A stretch of DNA of 64,000 bases from Henricia sp. BOLD:AAB3569 (GCA_037783545.1 JBBELK010001399.1:1-64000); one strand, 5' to 3'; shown: positions 13,100 to 23,927, counted from the first letter of the stretch. The notes: a model not told the origin generated them from the letters alone. Translations and numbers: made by a program.

Positions 13100-14473
13100 A
13101 TGAACGACGCTAATTCTAACCTGAAGAGGGAGCTGACTGTGACTTTGGACCTGCCCAGCAAGTTGAACTACCAGGATGTCTGCCGAACCATTGCGTCTAC
13201 CCTTCCCGACGGCGAGATCAAGTGCCTCCAACAACTCGGAGACCTGCGATGGCTTGTGACGCCGAGGACCGCCGCCGGGAGGAAGAAGATCCTGGAAACT
13301 CAACTTGCCGCGGGGAATGTCAGGTTTAACGCCAGCCCGGTGCAGCGACCAGTAGACTACGTTACCGTTAGCTACGCACCCTACGAAATGGAGGATCGGC
13401 CTATCATCACACTTCTTGGACAGTACGGTACGGTGTTGGGAGTACGACGGGGACACTGGGTATTGCATCCAACGTGGGAAAACGGCATGCGGCATATCCG
13501 CATGCATGTCGACAAGGCCATCCCGTCGTACGTGTGGGTCGGGGGTTACCAATTAAAGGTACGTTACAACGGCCAAGTAGAGACCTGCCGGCGGTGTGGA
13601 GCGCCCGGGCATAAGGCGGCTTTTTGTGTCCAGATTCGCTGCTATAATTGCGGTGAAGCTGGGCACCGCAGCAACATTTGCCCGAAGCCGCCTCGACACC
13701 AACAGACCTGGGCGCAGAGAGTCGGCAATAACATCCAGCACAGAGACAATGTAAGCATTCATTCAGACACCGACTCCGAGGATACCGCCGACACCCCGAC
13801 CCCCACCACCCCGACCCCCACCACAACCCCAACACCGGCAGCCCGCACCGTGCCTGCCCCGGGACCGCAACGCGCTGGACCGAGCAATGCTCCGCAACCA
13901 AAACCCGCAGGAACCAGCGCGGAACGTACCCCGGGACCACAGAACGCCGGTCCTCCATCAGCCGCTGCACCGGGACAAAAATCCGCGCCCCGTCCAGTTC
14001 CACGCAAGAACACTCCTGTGAGAAAACCAAACATGGGACGAGGCGCGGCTCTGCCTGGCCGGACAGCTCCCTCTTCACCACCCGGCAAGACCGCACCCAA
14101 GGCCCCACCACCAACCAAGCCTGCACCGCCCCCGCCATTGGCACCCGCCCCGACTCCTGCTCCGGCAAAAGGACCGCGTCCGCCCAGGAAAGGAATAAAC
14201 AAGGCAGACGCAACGCGTTCCTGGGCGGAACGGTCTATGTTTGAAGTACTTTTGGACCAAATGGACTCAATTATAACTTCGGGGCCTCTTATCATCAACG
14301 AGACCCCGTTGTCGGAGCGGGAGTCCACGGACTCGGACAAGGACTCAGTCGTCTCAATGATTTCAAGCAAGCGGGGGCGGTCGTCGTCTGACGAACAGCA
14401 GGGTGGTGTGTGGGAAACCAAAAAGAACTGCCGTAAGGCCAAGAAGAAATTAGAATTGGTTTGGGGTTTTTAA
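13100..14473 (+). CDS. LINE ORF1, gag-like nucleic-acid-binding protein with two CCHC zinc knuckles
   Basis: An intact 457-residue frame. The N-terminal 160 residues look like the globular, RRM-like part found in many LINE ORF1 proteins, but I cannot confirm the fold. Two perfect C-x2-C-x4-H-x4-C knuckles follow, CRRCGAPGHKAAFC (from about residue 163) and CYNCGEAGHRSNIC (from about residue 181). Residues about 220-370 are a low-complexity Pro/Thr/Ala stretch. The C-terminus is charged with Ser/Asp and Lys runs. The role expected of the family is binding the element RNA in a ribonucleoprotein particle. The stop lies 15 bases before the ORF2 ATG. This stretch is GC-richer than its surroundings. 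Confidence 0.9.
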   Translation: MNDANSNLKRELTVTLDLPSKLNYQDVCRTIASTLPDGEIKCLQQLGDLRWLVTPRTAAGRKKILETQLAAGNVRFNASPVQRPVDYVTVSYAPYEMEDRPIITLLGQYGTVLGVRRGHWVLHPTWENGMRHIRMHVDKAIPSYVWVGGYQLKVRYNGQVETCRRCGAPGHKAAFCVQIRCYNCGEAGHRSNICPKPPRHQQTWAQRVGNNIQHRDNVSIHSDTDSEDTADTPTPTTPTPTTTPTPAARTVPAPGPQRAGPSNAPQPKPAGTSAERTPGPQNAGPPSAAAPGQKSAPRPVPRKNTPVRKPNMGRGAALPGRTAPSSPPGKTAPKAPPPTKPAPPPPLAPAPTPAPAKGPRPPRKGINKADATRSWAERSMFEVLLDQMDSIITSGPLIINETPLSERESTDSDKDSVVSMISSKRGRSSSDEQQGGVWETKKNCRKAKKKLELVWGF

Positions 14474-14488
14474 CAAATCCTATAAATA

Positions 14489-17400
14489 ATGGAATTTTTA
14501 ATTTCCAGTGTGAATGTTAACGGTTTGAGAAATCACGATAAGCGCCGTCGAATTTTCGGCTCGTGCAACGGCAAGAATACCGATATTCTACTGTTGCAGG
14601 AGACCCACGCATCTGGTTTCCACGAAGCCAGATCGTGGACCCGGGAATTCGACGGTAAAGGGTTTTGGTGTTTTGGGAATAGTTCCAGTAGAGGTGTGGC
14701 TATTTTGCTTTCAAAGCGCCACTCGTGGAAACCCACGGACCTCTTCCGGGATGACAACGGTCGAATTTTGTCCCTTACAATTACTTTACCAAACACTGAT
14801 AAAAAGGTTCGTATCATTAATGTCTATGCCCCCAATGACCGGGGGGAAAGAAAATCCTTTTTTTCAACTGAGTTGCCACACCATTTTCACGGCTTTCGTC
14901 ATGTTATTTTGGGGGGAGATTTTAATTGTGTTCCAGAACCTGGCATAGATTCAAAGGGAGATTCTGTTCTTGGAAAATCCGGTATAAAGGAATTTAATAA
15001 ATCAGTTGCAAATTTTAATTTAGTAGACTGCTGGCGGGAGCAAAACCCCGACCAGCAGCGTTTCACCTGGCACAATAGTGCACAAAACCAAGGGACAAGA
15101 ATCGACCGTATTTATCTATCGCGGGAGTTGTCTGTGGGTTCCCTTAGTGAAATTGCCGCTTTTCCGTGGTCCGACCACGACATGGTATGCACTAAAATAA
15201 TGGGGGGGATTTCAAACATTGGAAAGGGGTTTTGGAAATTGAATTCTAGTCTTTTGGGAAATGTTTTGTTTCAAGACACTATTAAAAGGGAGTGGGATTT
15301 TTGGCGAACGCAAAAAGGGGAATTTCGAAATTTAAGTGACTGGTGGGAGGAGGGGAAATCGGGCCTAAAACGAGCGGCAATTTCTTTTTCCGTCGGTTTA
15401 GCGCGTCGACGTAACTCTGAACGTAAAGACCTATTACGTAAACTAAATGATTATCAATGTAATTTAGACAAAGGTGACGCTTCATATGGTGTTAAAGTTA
15501 AAGATATTCGTTTTAAGTTGACACAATTAGAGAAAAACCAGCAAAATTTCAGTTCTTTTCAGCACAAACGTCCCAAGATTCCCGGTGAAACGATTAATTT
15601 TGATTTAAATAACAATGATGATTTAAAACGCATGGATAATTTAAAAGACAAACACGGCAATATAATTTCTAACTCTAAGGATATGACCAACCACTGCAAA
15701 GAATTTTATTCAGACTTATATTCAGCACCTTTAATTAGCCACAATGACGTAGATTTCTTTTGTAATTCTGTTAACAGACATTTAAGTGCAGAGGACCGTG
15801 ACTCTCTCGAGGGTCCGGTCACTCTTCTTGAATTGAGACGGGCATTGTTCGATATGGGCACTGGCAAAACATCTGGCTCCGACGGTTTTTCTGCTGATTT
15901 TTATAAACATTTTTTTGATGATTTGGGTTCTGACCTTTGCGACTTGATTAACGAAATTGTTAATAATGGGGTTCTCACAGATTCACAAAGATTGGGGTTG
16001 ATTACTTTGCTGTACAAGAATAAGGGGGAGAGGGGGGATCTGGGTAATTGGCGACCGATTTCTCTGCTTAACGTTGATTACAAGTTAATTGCCAAGGTGC
16101 TTGCCAACCGACTGCGGGGTGTTCTCGATCGAATCATCGATATCGATCAGACCTGCTCCGTAGTCGGTCGGTCCATATCGGACAACGCCCATCTCCTTCG
16201 AAACGTTCAGAGTTACGTCGACCAGAAAAACATGGGCGCTATTTTCGTGTCTCTCGATCAGCAGAAGGCGTTCGACAGGGTTGACTGGGAATATCTTCGG
16301 CGTGTTTTGGATACCTTTGGCTTCGGTGACAATTTCAAAAAGTGGGTGGGAATATTGTATAAAGATATTCAAAGTTCAGTTATTTGCAACGCGCATGTTT
16401 CGGATTCCTTTCCTTTATTTCGGGGTGTGCGACAGGGATGTCCCCTGTCGCCCCTCTTGTACATTCTTTCTTTAGAGCCTTTGGCGGCAGCGATCCGTAA
16501 CGATGTTAATATTCACGGGGTTAAAATGCCGGGTGGGACCGAAGCCAAAATGTCCATGTACGCCGATGATACCACGTTGATCTTGTCGGACGAGCGCTCG
16601 GTCGCCCGAAGCTTTCGGCTGATCGAGAGATACGAGCGCGCGTCCGGGGCCAAGCTAAACCAAAGGAAAACGGGTGGCGTTTATCTAGGCCGATGGCGAG
16701 GTCAGATGCATGGTCCGGTTGACATCAATTGGGTAAATTCCGTGAAAGTCGTTGGGGTGGAACTCGGGTACGGAGAACACAAAGACAACATTTGGGAGGA
16801 GAAAATAATGAAACTCAGGAAAACAATTGGAGAATGGGATGACAGTGACTTAACCCTAAAGGGTAAGGTCACTGTCATCAATCAATATATATTATCTCAG
16901 TTATGGTATCTAGCCGAAATCCATCCACCGGGGAAGAATATCATTTCAAAGATTAATCGTATTATTTTGGATTTATTTGGGGCCAATCAACAGAATATGT
17001 CAACCGGAAAACCATGCACCTGCCACCCTCCAAAGGAGGCCTTGGAGTCATTGACCTGGAAAGTAGAATAGACGCGCTCCAATGTCTGCATATAAAAGAC
17101 TTAATTTCTGAACGGGCGGCCAAGTGGAAGGTTCTCGCTTCCTATTGGTGTGGGCTGTCCCTCCGGGACATTGCCCCCCACTTGGCCGTCAACAGCATAC
17201 CGCACTGCTTTTCTCGTTCCCCCTTTTACGATACTGTCTTGATTTCGTTCAGAAAATACAAACATCTGGTTACTAATTGGGGGGACCTGAAGATGGCACA
17301 GTTATATGCAGACATTGTGGAATCCCAAAAGATCATTCCCAGGGTGCAGCGTAAAAACCCCGGTAAAGACTGGGCCACTGTATGGCAACGCGCTCTGTGC

Positions 17401-18814
17401 AAGAATTTGCCAAATTATCAGGTTTCTTTGAACTTTCGAATTATGCACAGAGTGCTTCCCACCGGTCAGTTTTTGAATCGAATTTTCGGCGCCCCAGGGC
17501 TTTGTCCACACTGTGGGACCTTTGAGTCAGCGTTGGAGGTCTCGAGGCCGGCCTCGGCCTCGAGGCCGGCCTCGAGGCCGATTTTTGAGGCCTCGGCCTC
17601 GGCCTTGGCCTTGGACGTTGATGGTCTCGGCCTCGGCCTTGGCCTCGGAGCTTTCCGGCCTCGTGAAACTGGTCGAGGCCGGCTCGAGGCCGCCCAATTT
17701 CCACCAATTCAAATTTGTTTTCTGTTTCAAATTATTTATATTTTATTACCATATTAAAATTCCCGAAAGGCTGCAGTAATGGGTTCCTTCTGTGTCTCCC
17801 CTCCGTGTTAAACGAAATGAAAAAATACAGCACGCACGATCGAATGAATAAACTGGAACCCCGGCCTACAGTCGTACAATTACCGGTATGTACAATGTAC
17901 ACGTACGTTGCGTGCGTCCCTAGCATCATAATTTATGGACTTCTTTTAGTCCTCGGCGACCCAGTCGGCAATTCTACTCCCGCTATAGACTGGCTTCTGG
18001 TCCACCACGTCACCCATAAACTGTCACTCCTGTTTCATTGCACTATGCATCGCACATACTCACTGCATCATCTTCTTGTTATACAACCAGTCTAACTCCC
18101 GCTTCGCACTGGTTTCCGCTCTACGGTGTGCCTGAACGTGTGCAATAGGTACAGGGAACCTTCGCTGTACTGCGGATGCGTGCGTACATGTATGTACGTT
18201 CGCACAGTACATAATCACTCTGTACATGCATCACGCACTAACCGCTAACAAAACCTTGATAATTGTTTAAAATGTCTTCAAATTCCCGGATCATCCAGTT
18301 CGGGTTTGTCAACCATCACCTTCGTGTAAAGTTGTGTTGTTTTTTTATATATGTGTGTGTGTACATAATATAACCGGCCTCGGCCTCGGCCTCGGCCTCG
18401 GACACTTTGGCCTTGGCCTCGGCCTTGGCCTCGAATGCTGTGACTCGGCCTTGGCCTCGGCCTCGGAGACCCATGACTCGGCCTCGGCCTCGGCCTCGGA
18501 GGTTGCGGCCTCGACTACAACCCTGCTTTGAGTCCACGCGTCACTTGTTCACCGAGTGTCGCGTGGTCAGACCGGTGGGGGAGTGGCTCAGCCGTTACCT
18601 GGGTAACATCACGAAGCGCTACACCCTCCCCGACATGGATAATCTCGTTTTTTCTCTTTTTGGTTCACCTGCAAAGTCTGCAGAATTACGTATCCTTAAA
18701 GTTTTAAGTTACTTTCGTTATGTTGTTTGGAAGTGCCGGAATGACGTAAAGTTTGCTAGGAAAGTTAATATTTCAACAGATCTTATTTTGCATAAAGTTC
18801 GTTATTTTGTTTAA
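14489..18814 (+). pseudogene. LINE ORF2, endonuclease/reverse transcriptase, broken by a frameshift and a hAT-like insertion
   Basis: 14489-17071 reads as 860 residues before a premature stop. The endonuclease has its metal-site residues: N11 (SVNVNGL), E38 (LLLQETH), the GGDFNC block, TRIDRIY and SDHD. The reverse transcriptase has the NWRPISLLN block, the FVSLDQQKAFDRV block and the catalytic YADD at residues 691-694. The reading frame shifts near 16977-16985: one T appears lost, and downstream the continuing protein (HLPPSKGGLGVID) is in another frame from about 16980. That frame runs to CPHCGTFES at about 17527, where a 998-bp element interrupts it. The coding sequence resumes at 18534 (STRHLFTEC) and ends with TAA at 18812. 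The C-terminal C-x2-C...H...C finger is split by the insertion. Not functional as it stands. Confidence 0.92.
17520..18533. mobile_element. hAT-like non-autonomous DNA transposon with 8-bp target duplication
   Basis: Element 17528-18525 (998 bp). It is flanked by the exact direct repeat CTTTGAGT (17520-17527 and 18526-18533), the 8-bp length typical of hAT transposons. The left end is CAGCGTTGG and the right end read inward is CAGGGTTGT, an imperfect short inverted repeat of hAT type. Both ends continue into tracts of GGCCTC/GGCCTTG repeats (17540-17690 and 18375-18510). The middle is unremarkable, with a short GT run near 18351, and has no transposase. Removing the element and one target repeat joins the LINE finger codons in frame, which confirms the boundaries. 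Confidence 0.9.
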
Positions 18815-19036
18815 CGAAACCCATGTCGGGGCCCGTAGATTTCTCAAACCGTTTTCTCAAGTTCTTCTTGGCCGGGTGCGGTCTTGCCCACCTTCAATAT
18901 AACGTTTTAACATGTGTATGGTTTTTGAATTGTGACGTTTTCGTTAAAGTGAAAGTTACACTTTTTAAAAAAATGTACATTTTATTTAGATTTGGTTAAA
19001 TTGTAAATATGTAACTTAGTGTGTTTTATTTGGAAA

Positions 19037-19042
19037 AATAAA
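19037..19042 (+). promoter_or_regulatory. LINE polyadenylation signal
   Basis: AATAAA lies about 10 bases before the A-rich 3' end of the LINE, in the expected place for a retrotransposon 3' UTR. Confidence 0.7.
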
Positions 19043-19056
19043 ACATTTTAGAAAAA

Positions 19057-20570
19057 GGCAATTCGGTCAAAGTGTGGTCCAAACGTCGGCAAATTTGGAG
19101 GTCGAAAAATTTTCCGACGAACTTCAAATTTTGCATGCTCCAAACACTCTATATTGCGCACTTGTCCTAAAAAATTGACAGACTTTCGCCGGGAAATGGC
19201 AGAGAAATTTCAAAGTTTAGGGGAAAAGGGGTTGGGGCTTCCTGACTGCTCACGCAAACCGTGGCTGTCTGTACACACCTCTTTGGTGTACTCCTGACTC
19301 GTGTGCATGCTCAGTCCTTCGGACTGTCGTTGACGCACCCCAGTTTGGCACGGCAATTCGGTCAAAGTGTGGTCCAAACGTCGGCAATTTTGGAGGTCGA
19401 AAAATTTTCCGACGAACTTCAAATTTTGCATGCTCCAAACACTCTATATTGCGCACTTGTCCTAAAAAATTGACAGACTTTCGCCGGGAAATGGCAGAGA
19501 AATTTAAAGTTTAGGGGAAAAGGGGTTGGGGCTTCCTGACTGCTCACGCAAACCGTGGCTGTCTGTACACACCTCTTTGGTGTACTCCTGACTCGTGCGC
19601 ATGCTCAGTCCTTCGGACTGTCGTTGACGCACCCCAGTTTGGCACGGCAATTCGGTCAAAGTGTGGTCCAAACGTCGGCAAATTTGGAGGTCGAAAAAAT
19701 TTCCGACGAACTTCAAATTTTGCATGCTCCAAACACTCTATATTGCGCACTTGTCCTAAACAATTGACAGACTTTCGCCGGGAAATGGCAGAGAAATTTC
19801 AAAGTTTAGGGAAAAAGGGGTTGGGGCTTCCTGACTGCTCACGCAAACCGTGGCTGTATGTACACACCTCTTTGGTGTACTCCTGACTCGTGCGCATGCT
19901 CAGTCCTTCGGACTGTCGTTGACGCACCCCAGTTTGGCACGGCAATTCGGTCAAAGTGTGGTCCAAACGTCGGCAAATTTGGAGGCCGAAAAATTTTCCG
20001 ACGAACTTCAAATTTTGCATGCTCCAAACACTCTATATTGCGCACTTGTCCTAAAAAATTGACAGACTTTCGCCGGGAAATGGCAGAGAAATTTCAAAGT
20101 TTAGGGGAAAAGGGGTTGGGGCTTCCTGACTGCTCACGCAAACCGTGGCTGTCTGTACACACATCTTTGGTGTACTCCTGACTCGTGCGCATGCTCAGTC
20201 CTTCGGACTGTCGTTGACGCACCCCAGTTTGGCACGGCAATTCGGTCAAAGTGTGGTCCAAACGTCGGCAAATTTGGAGGTCGAAAAATTTTCCGACGAA
20301 CTTCAAATTTTGCATTCTCCAAACACTCTATATTGCGCACTTGTCCTAAAAAGTTGACAGACTTTCGCCGGTAAACGGCCGACAAATTTCAGAGTTTAGG
20401 GAAAACTGGGCTCGGGCTTCCTGCCTGCTCCGCTGGCCGTGGCTGTCTGTACACTCTTCTTTGGTGTACTCCTGACTCGTGCGCATGCTCAGGCCTTCGG
20501 ACGGTCGTTGACACACCCCATTTTGGGACAGGAATTTGGTCAAATTGTGGTCAAAGTGTGGTCAAACATC
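19057..20570. repeat. Satellite array, type B, distal block with degenerate edge
   Basis: The array resumes directly after the LINE at 'ggcaattcggtcaaag' and continues for about five units. The last unit (about 20355-20570) is clearly diverged ('ccggtaaacggccgacaaa', 'cgctggccgtgg', 'ttttgggacaggaatttgg') and the array fades out. Diverged units at an array edge are expected where exchange no longer homogenises them. Confidence 0.93.
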
Positions 20571-20647
20571 AAAAAAGGATAAAAGGGAGCAAAATCTGGA
20601 GTAAAATCGAGCGTGGTACACAGACTTCATGCTTGGCCGCGTCAAAA

Positions 20648-20823
20648 GGAAAGTAGTCCCACCAACACGGATGGATTTTGTTTAGCCTAGACTGGCCTCC
20701 TGTCCACATATTTACTTCCCCAGGCGTTGTATATGAGCGAGAGCAGCGTACGTAGCGCACATAGACAGGGGCCAGTCTAGGCTAAACAAAATCTATCCGC
20801 GTTGGTACGTGGGACTACTTTCC
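20648..20823. mobile_element. Foldback (palindromic) element, family P, copy 1
   Basis: Inverted arms of about 57 bp: 'agtagtcccaccaacacgg...tagcctagactgg' on the left and its near-complement '...ccagtctaggctaaac...' ending in 'gtgggactact' on the right. They flank a spacer that includes 'cacatatttacttcccc' and 'gcgagagcagcgta'. It has no coding capacity and is MITE-like. Confidence 0.8.
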
Positions 20824-20949
20824 TTCATTCACCAACCGCACAGTGGCACGCTAAAACAAATCCCCCCCTCGTCCAAAAATGGTACGTGCTGGGTCTGGTC
20901 TGGTGCTAGACTGGTTCCCTTGTCCACATATTTACTTCCCCTCCTTGTA

Positions 20950-21174
20950 TTGATCACGTTCAAATGACGTCACTTCCTACAACACGTGTACAAATTGCCA
21001 CGTGCATCATGATTTTGAGCGTATTTTTTGGTGACGCGCATCGATTGCGTCGTATTTCGAACAACACACGCACGTGTTTGGAACATGTTCCAGCGTGTGC
21101 GTGCGCGTACTTTATGGCGTTTAATACGCAGTAGCCTTTTTTCCTACGAAGATGGCGTCTGTGAACGTGATCAA
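20950..21174. mobile_element. TA-flanked MITE, family M, copy 1
   Basis: Starts TTGATCACGTTCA and ends TGAACGTGATCAA, a perfect terminal inverted repeat of at least 13 bp. TA precedes it at 20948-20949. The length is 225 bp and it is non-coding. Ends and TA target are like Tc1/mariner-type elements. Confidence 0.85.
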
Positions 21175-21403
21175 TTGATCACGTTCAAATGACGTCACTT
21201 CCTACAAATTGTCACGTGCATCATGATTTTGAGCGTATTTTTTTGTGACGCGCATCGGTTGCGCCGTATTTCGAACATATTTCGAGCAACATGCGCGCGT
21301 GTTTGGAACATGTTCCAGCGTGTGCGTGCGCGTACTTCATGGCGTTTAACACGCAGTGGCATTTTTTCCTACGAAGATGGCGTCTGTGAACGTCGGTGAT
21401 CAA
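21175..21403. mobile_element. TA-flanked MITE, family M, copy 2, abutting copy 1
   Basis: 229 bp, highly similar to copy 1 and joined to it with no spacer (GATCAA|TTGATC). Its right end is slightly altered (cgtcggtgatcaa), followed by TA at 21404-21405. One TA on each side of the pair suggests a single target event for a double unit, or later tandem duplication. Confidence 0.85.
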
Positions 21404-21688
21404 TAGCGAGAGCAGCGTAGTGCACATGGACAGGGGACCAGTCTAGTCTGGTGCTTGAAATTGTTAGAGGCGAGCGCCATTGCGCAGGCGCGGCAATGGA
21501 CTCTGAAAACAACGATGCCACGCCTTGCCCTTGGACTTTATGAAGTTGAAAATGATCGTCAAATTGTTAAAAACGGAGGTGTGTACGTAAGTTTTGAGAA
21601 AATTACGGCCAGGGAGGTATGTAGAACGCAGAGATTTTGATTTTGATGGAGAAAAAAACGTGCTCATCTTGAAAGCCACCTACCCTTA

Positions 21689-22094
21689 GGGCGTGTTTGT
21701 TTCGGACGGATCTAGATTCAGATCGGCGCATATCCAAGGTGAACTCGTTCACTTCGCGCACTTCCTGATCGAGATCTGTGATCTGTGGAATCCTTCTCGA
21801 GAGATGGTTCAGCGCTAGATCCAAAATGGCGACGTAAACATCGTGGAAATTTTGTGTGAGTAAAACCGTGTCGTTTCAGTTTTCAGAGGCAACACACGAT
21901 ACAAACAAATTTAGCCTGCTTGTTTATTTACGACGAATGTCCTGGGAGAAATTTGGAACAGAAATTTGACAAATTTGGTAAATAAATTGCAATTCACGTG
22001 ATTTGAGATCCGAGTTGAGAGCGGTTTCGTTTGTTTCTGCGCGGTAAAACAGATCGGGATCTGGATTCGGATCTGTCGTGAAACAAACACGCCC
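21689..22094. mobile_element. MITE with about 35-bp terminal inverted repeats
   Basis: The left end GGGCGTGTTTGTTTC and right end GAAACAAACACGCCC are exact complements. The similarity extends inward through 'gatctagattcagatc' and 'gatctggattcggatc'. It is 406 bp and non-coding. A diverged relative of the right half lies at about 30120-30210. Confidence 0.85.
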
Positions 22095-22637
22095 CTAGAA
22101 CTATGGGGGATACTTATCCCCCATAGGTCATGTGGTTTTTTTCCAATATGGCAGCGCCTGAAGTTTAAGATCGGACAGAAACTTTTCTTGCTAGCGCAAT
22201 AATCCGCTGCCCAATCGCCACCAATCTCCGTCTGATAGTTCTTGAGACACTCACCTTGCGTGTGTCTACGGAATTTCAGTACTATTTGTCCATTAAATTG
22301 TCCAGAAATTATGTTTCAAAATCAACGGGTACATGTGCGATCATCCACATGCGTGGTTCAGGCGCCTGAAACACGCACATGTGGATGGATCGCACATGTA
22401 CCCGTTGATTTTGAAACATAATTTCTGGACAATTTAATGGACAAATAGTACTGAAATTCCGTAGACACACGCAAGGCGAGTGTCTCAAGAACTATCAGAC
22501 GGAGTTTGGTGGCGATTGGGCAGCGGATTATTGCGCTAGCAAGAAAAGTTTCTGTCCGATCTTAAACTTCAGGCGCTGCCATATTGGAAAAAAACCACAT
22601 GACCTATGGGGATAAGTATCCCCCATAGTTCTAGGGG
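22092..22637. mobile_element. Long near-perfect palindrome (foldback element)
   Basis: Two arms of about 265 bp meet near 22365. The left arm starts 'cccctagaactatggggg' and the right arm ends with its complement. The inner edges 'catccacatgcgtg' and 'cacgcacatgtggatg' are almost adjacent, so one strand could form a very long hairpin. Mismatches are rare. No coding capacity. It directly abuts the MITE ending at 22094. Confidence 0.88.
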
Positions 22638-22685
22638 TAAAAGCCACCCAGAAAAGTCTGGGTGGCTTTCAGTATTTGGGAGTAG

Positions 22686-22961
22686 CATAACCACTACGCA
22701 TTTCCTTGAGCTGTTGAGGGAAATAACAAGCCACAATGAAGATTCAGCCATGGCAGAAGCGCACACCCGCGTCTCGGACTTTTAATACCTCCATGGACGT
22801 ACCCGTACGCAGTGCGGGTGCAAACCGGTCTGTGCACAAAGCAACGACTGTCGTCCCTAGCGAAACTGACAACCCAGTATGCCTTCTTTTTGCGCTGCAA
22901 TTGTAGGCTGAATCTTCATCGTGGCTTATTTCCTTCAAGGACAAGCGTAGTGGTTATTATG
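22686..22961. mobile_element. Foldback MITE with about 60-bp inverted ends
   Basis: The left end 'cataaccactacgc...gaagattcagcc' and right end 'ggctgaatcttcatcg...gtagtggttattatg' are imperfect complements around about 150 bp of unrelated sequence. Non-coding. Confidence 0.75.
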
Positions 22962-23915
22962 CCTGACAAGGTGTGGGTGAGTCTCGGGGGGGAAATTATG
23001 TGTATCACGGGGAGAAAATGACACATTTCGGATTTCAATTTCTTGAGATATCAGGTCCATGTTGACAAGTTCCCTCAGCCCTACACAGATGCATACCACA
23101 TGATAAAGTTAGGGTTGATGAGGTAGCCTATTTCTTCTTAAATTGCGTGCTATATACTTTATTTTATAGTCCTGCTGGATTCCTTAGTTGTCTGTCGTAT
23201 CTCCAGTAGTCAACCATGAAAAATGAAGCACGTCCAAATGACATTTTCGCACAAAATGTCTGCTCACGACCTTAATCTGAAATATGCACTCCGCTGACTG
23301 TGGATGGCGTTGCCCAGTTTCCCGTACCCCATGGGTGCAAATCAACTCGTCTTGAACTAACTCGATCGACCGTTGTGCCAGCTTGATCATTTTACCAACT
23401 CGACCGTTGTGCATCATTCGACCTTCCGCGTCAAACTCTTGTTGGCGTCTGTATGTGAGACACCCGATTTGTGGCCCCCGGGCTACACCATCTGTGACAA
23501 AATTCCCACCCCTGGGGCAAAATTAAGGTGACACAAATCCCCACCCACAGCTGCAAAACATGCGCGTCCTAATAGACAGTATAAAACAGCCGCCATTTTG
23601 TGGGGCAGTTTCTTTGATCGTGGAGGACATGCATGGTTGCACATATTGTGCTTCCATTGTTGAATGGTTGAAAGGCACACACTGTTTACATCATTTAGTG
23701 CTACAGCATCCTTGACAATAATTTGTTGATGGTCCTTGTGAAAAAAGACCGTCAAAATGTCCCGTAATTAACCACAAAATGGGGAAGGGGGAGGGTGGGT
23801 ATCTTGGTTCTACTTATTACACAGTATTAGTCCAATACAGGTATATTTCTGTCATTTAATATTCAAAATGTTTATTAATATTCAAAATTAATTTCTCGTT
23901 GATTATCTCTTTCAG
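22962..23915. other. Non-coding spacer upstream of the oxygenase gene
   Basis: I see no gene here. 23340-23415 has repeats of the 'caactcgaccgttgt' type that also occur near 59240 and 59750. The 3' part probably holds the promoter and a non-coding first exon, because a good acceptor (tctctttcag, ending 23915) precedes the start codon of the next gene. Confidence 0.5.
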
Positions 23916-23927
23916 ATTTAAAACACC

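Larger units (their letters stand above)
13090..19056 (+). mobile_element. Non-LTR retrotransposon (LINE), probably Tx1-like/L1 group, inactivated
   Basis: The element sits inside a type B satellite unit. It carries ORF1 (gag-like, CCHC knuckles), ORF2 (apurinic-type endonuclease plus reverse transcriptase), a short 3' UTR with AATAAA at 19037-19042 and a short A-run end at 19052-19056. There are no long terminal repeats. Only about 10 bases precede the ORF1 ATG, so the 5' UTR is missing or minimal. Comparing flanks with intact units, seven satellite bases ('ttggcac') are missing at the junction and I see no target duplication. ORF2 is broken by a frameshift and by an inserted DNA transposon. 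Clade assignment rests on the RT wording (YADDTTL, NWRPISLLNVDYK) and is tentative. Confidence 0.93.
20905..21446. mobile_element. Second family P element, interrupted by two MITEs
   Basis: The left part (20905-20949: 'ctagactggttccc', 'cacatatttacttcccc') and the right part (21406-21446: 'gcgagagcagcgtag', 'ggggaccagtctag') match the two halves of the element at 20648-20823. In between sit two abutting copies of another MITE. A third, partial copy of the left part is at 60177-60225. Confidence 0.78.

Noticed and set aside
13407..14442. Minus-strand open frames (268 and 227 codons) opposite LINE ORF1
   Set aside because: They are shadows of the GC-rich, Pro/Thr-rich ORF1; ORF1 has two perfect CCHC knuckles and they have no motif.
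17715..18095. 126-codon frame inside the hAT-like element as a transposase remnant
   Set aside because: No hAT transposase or BED-finger motif is visible; most likely chance.
1..20570. CRISPR array or bacterial repeat system
   Set aside because: Whole units repeat without unique spacers and the window is clearly eukaryotic.
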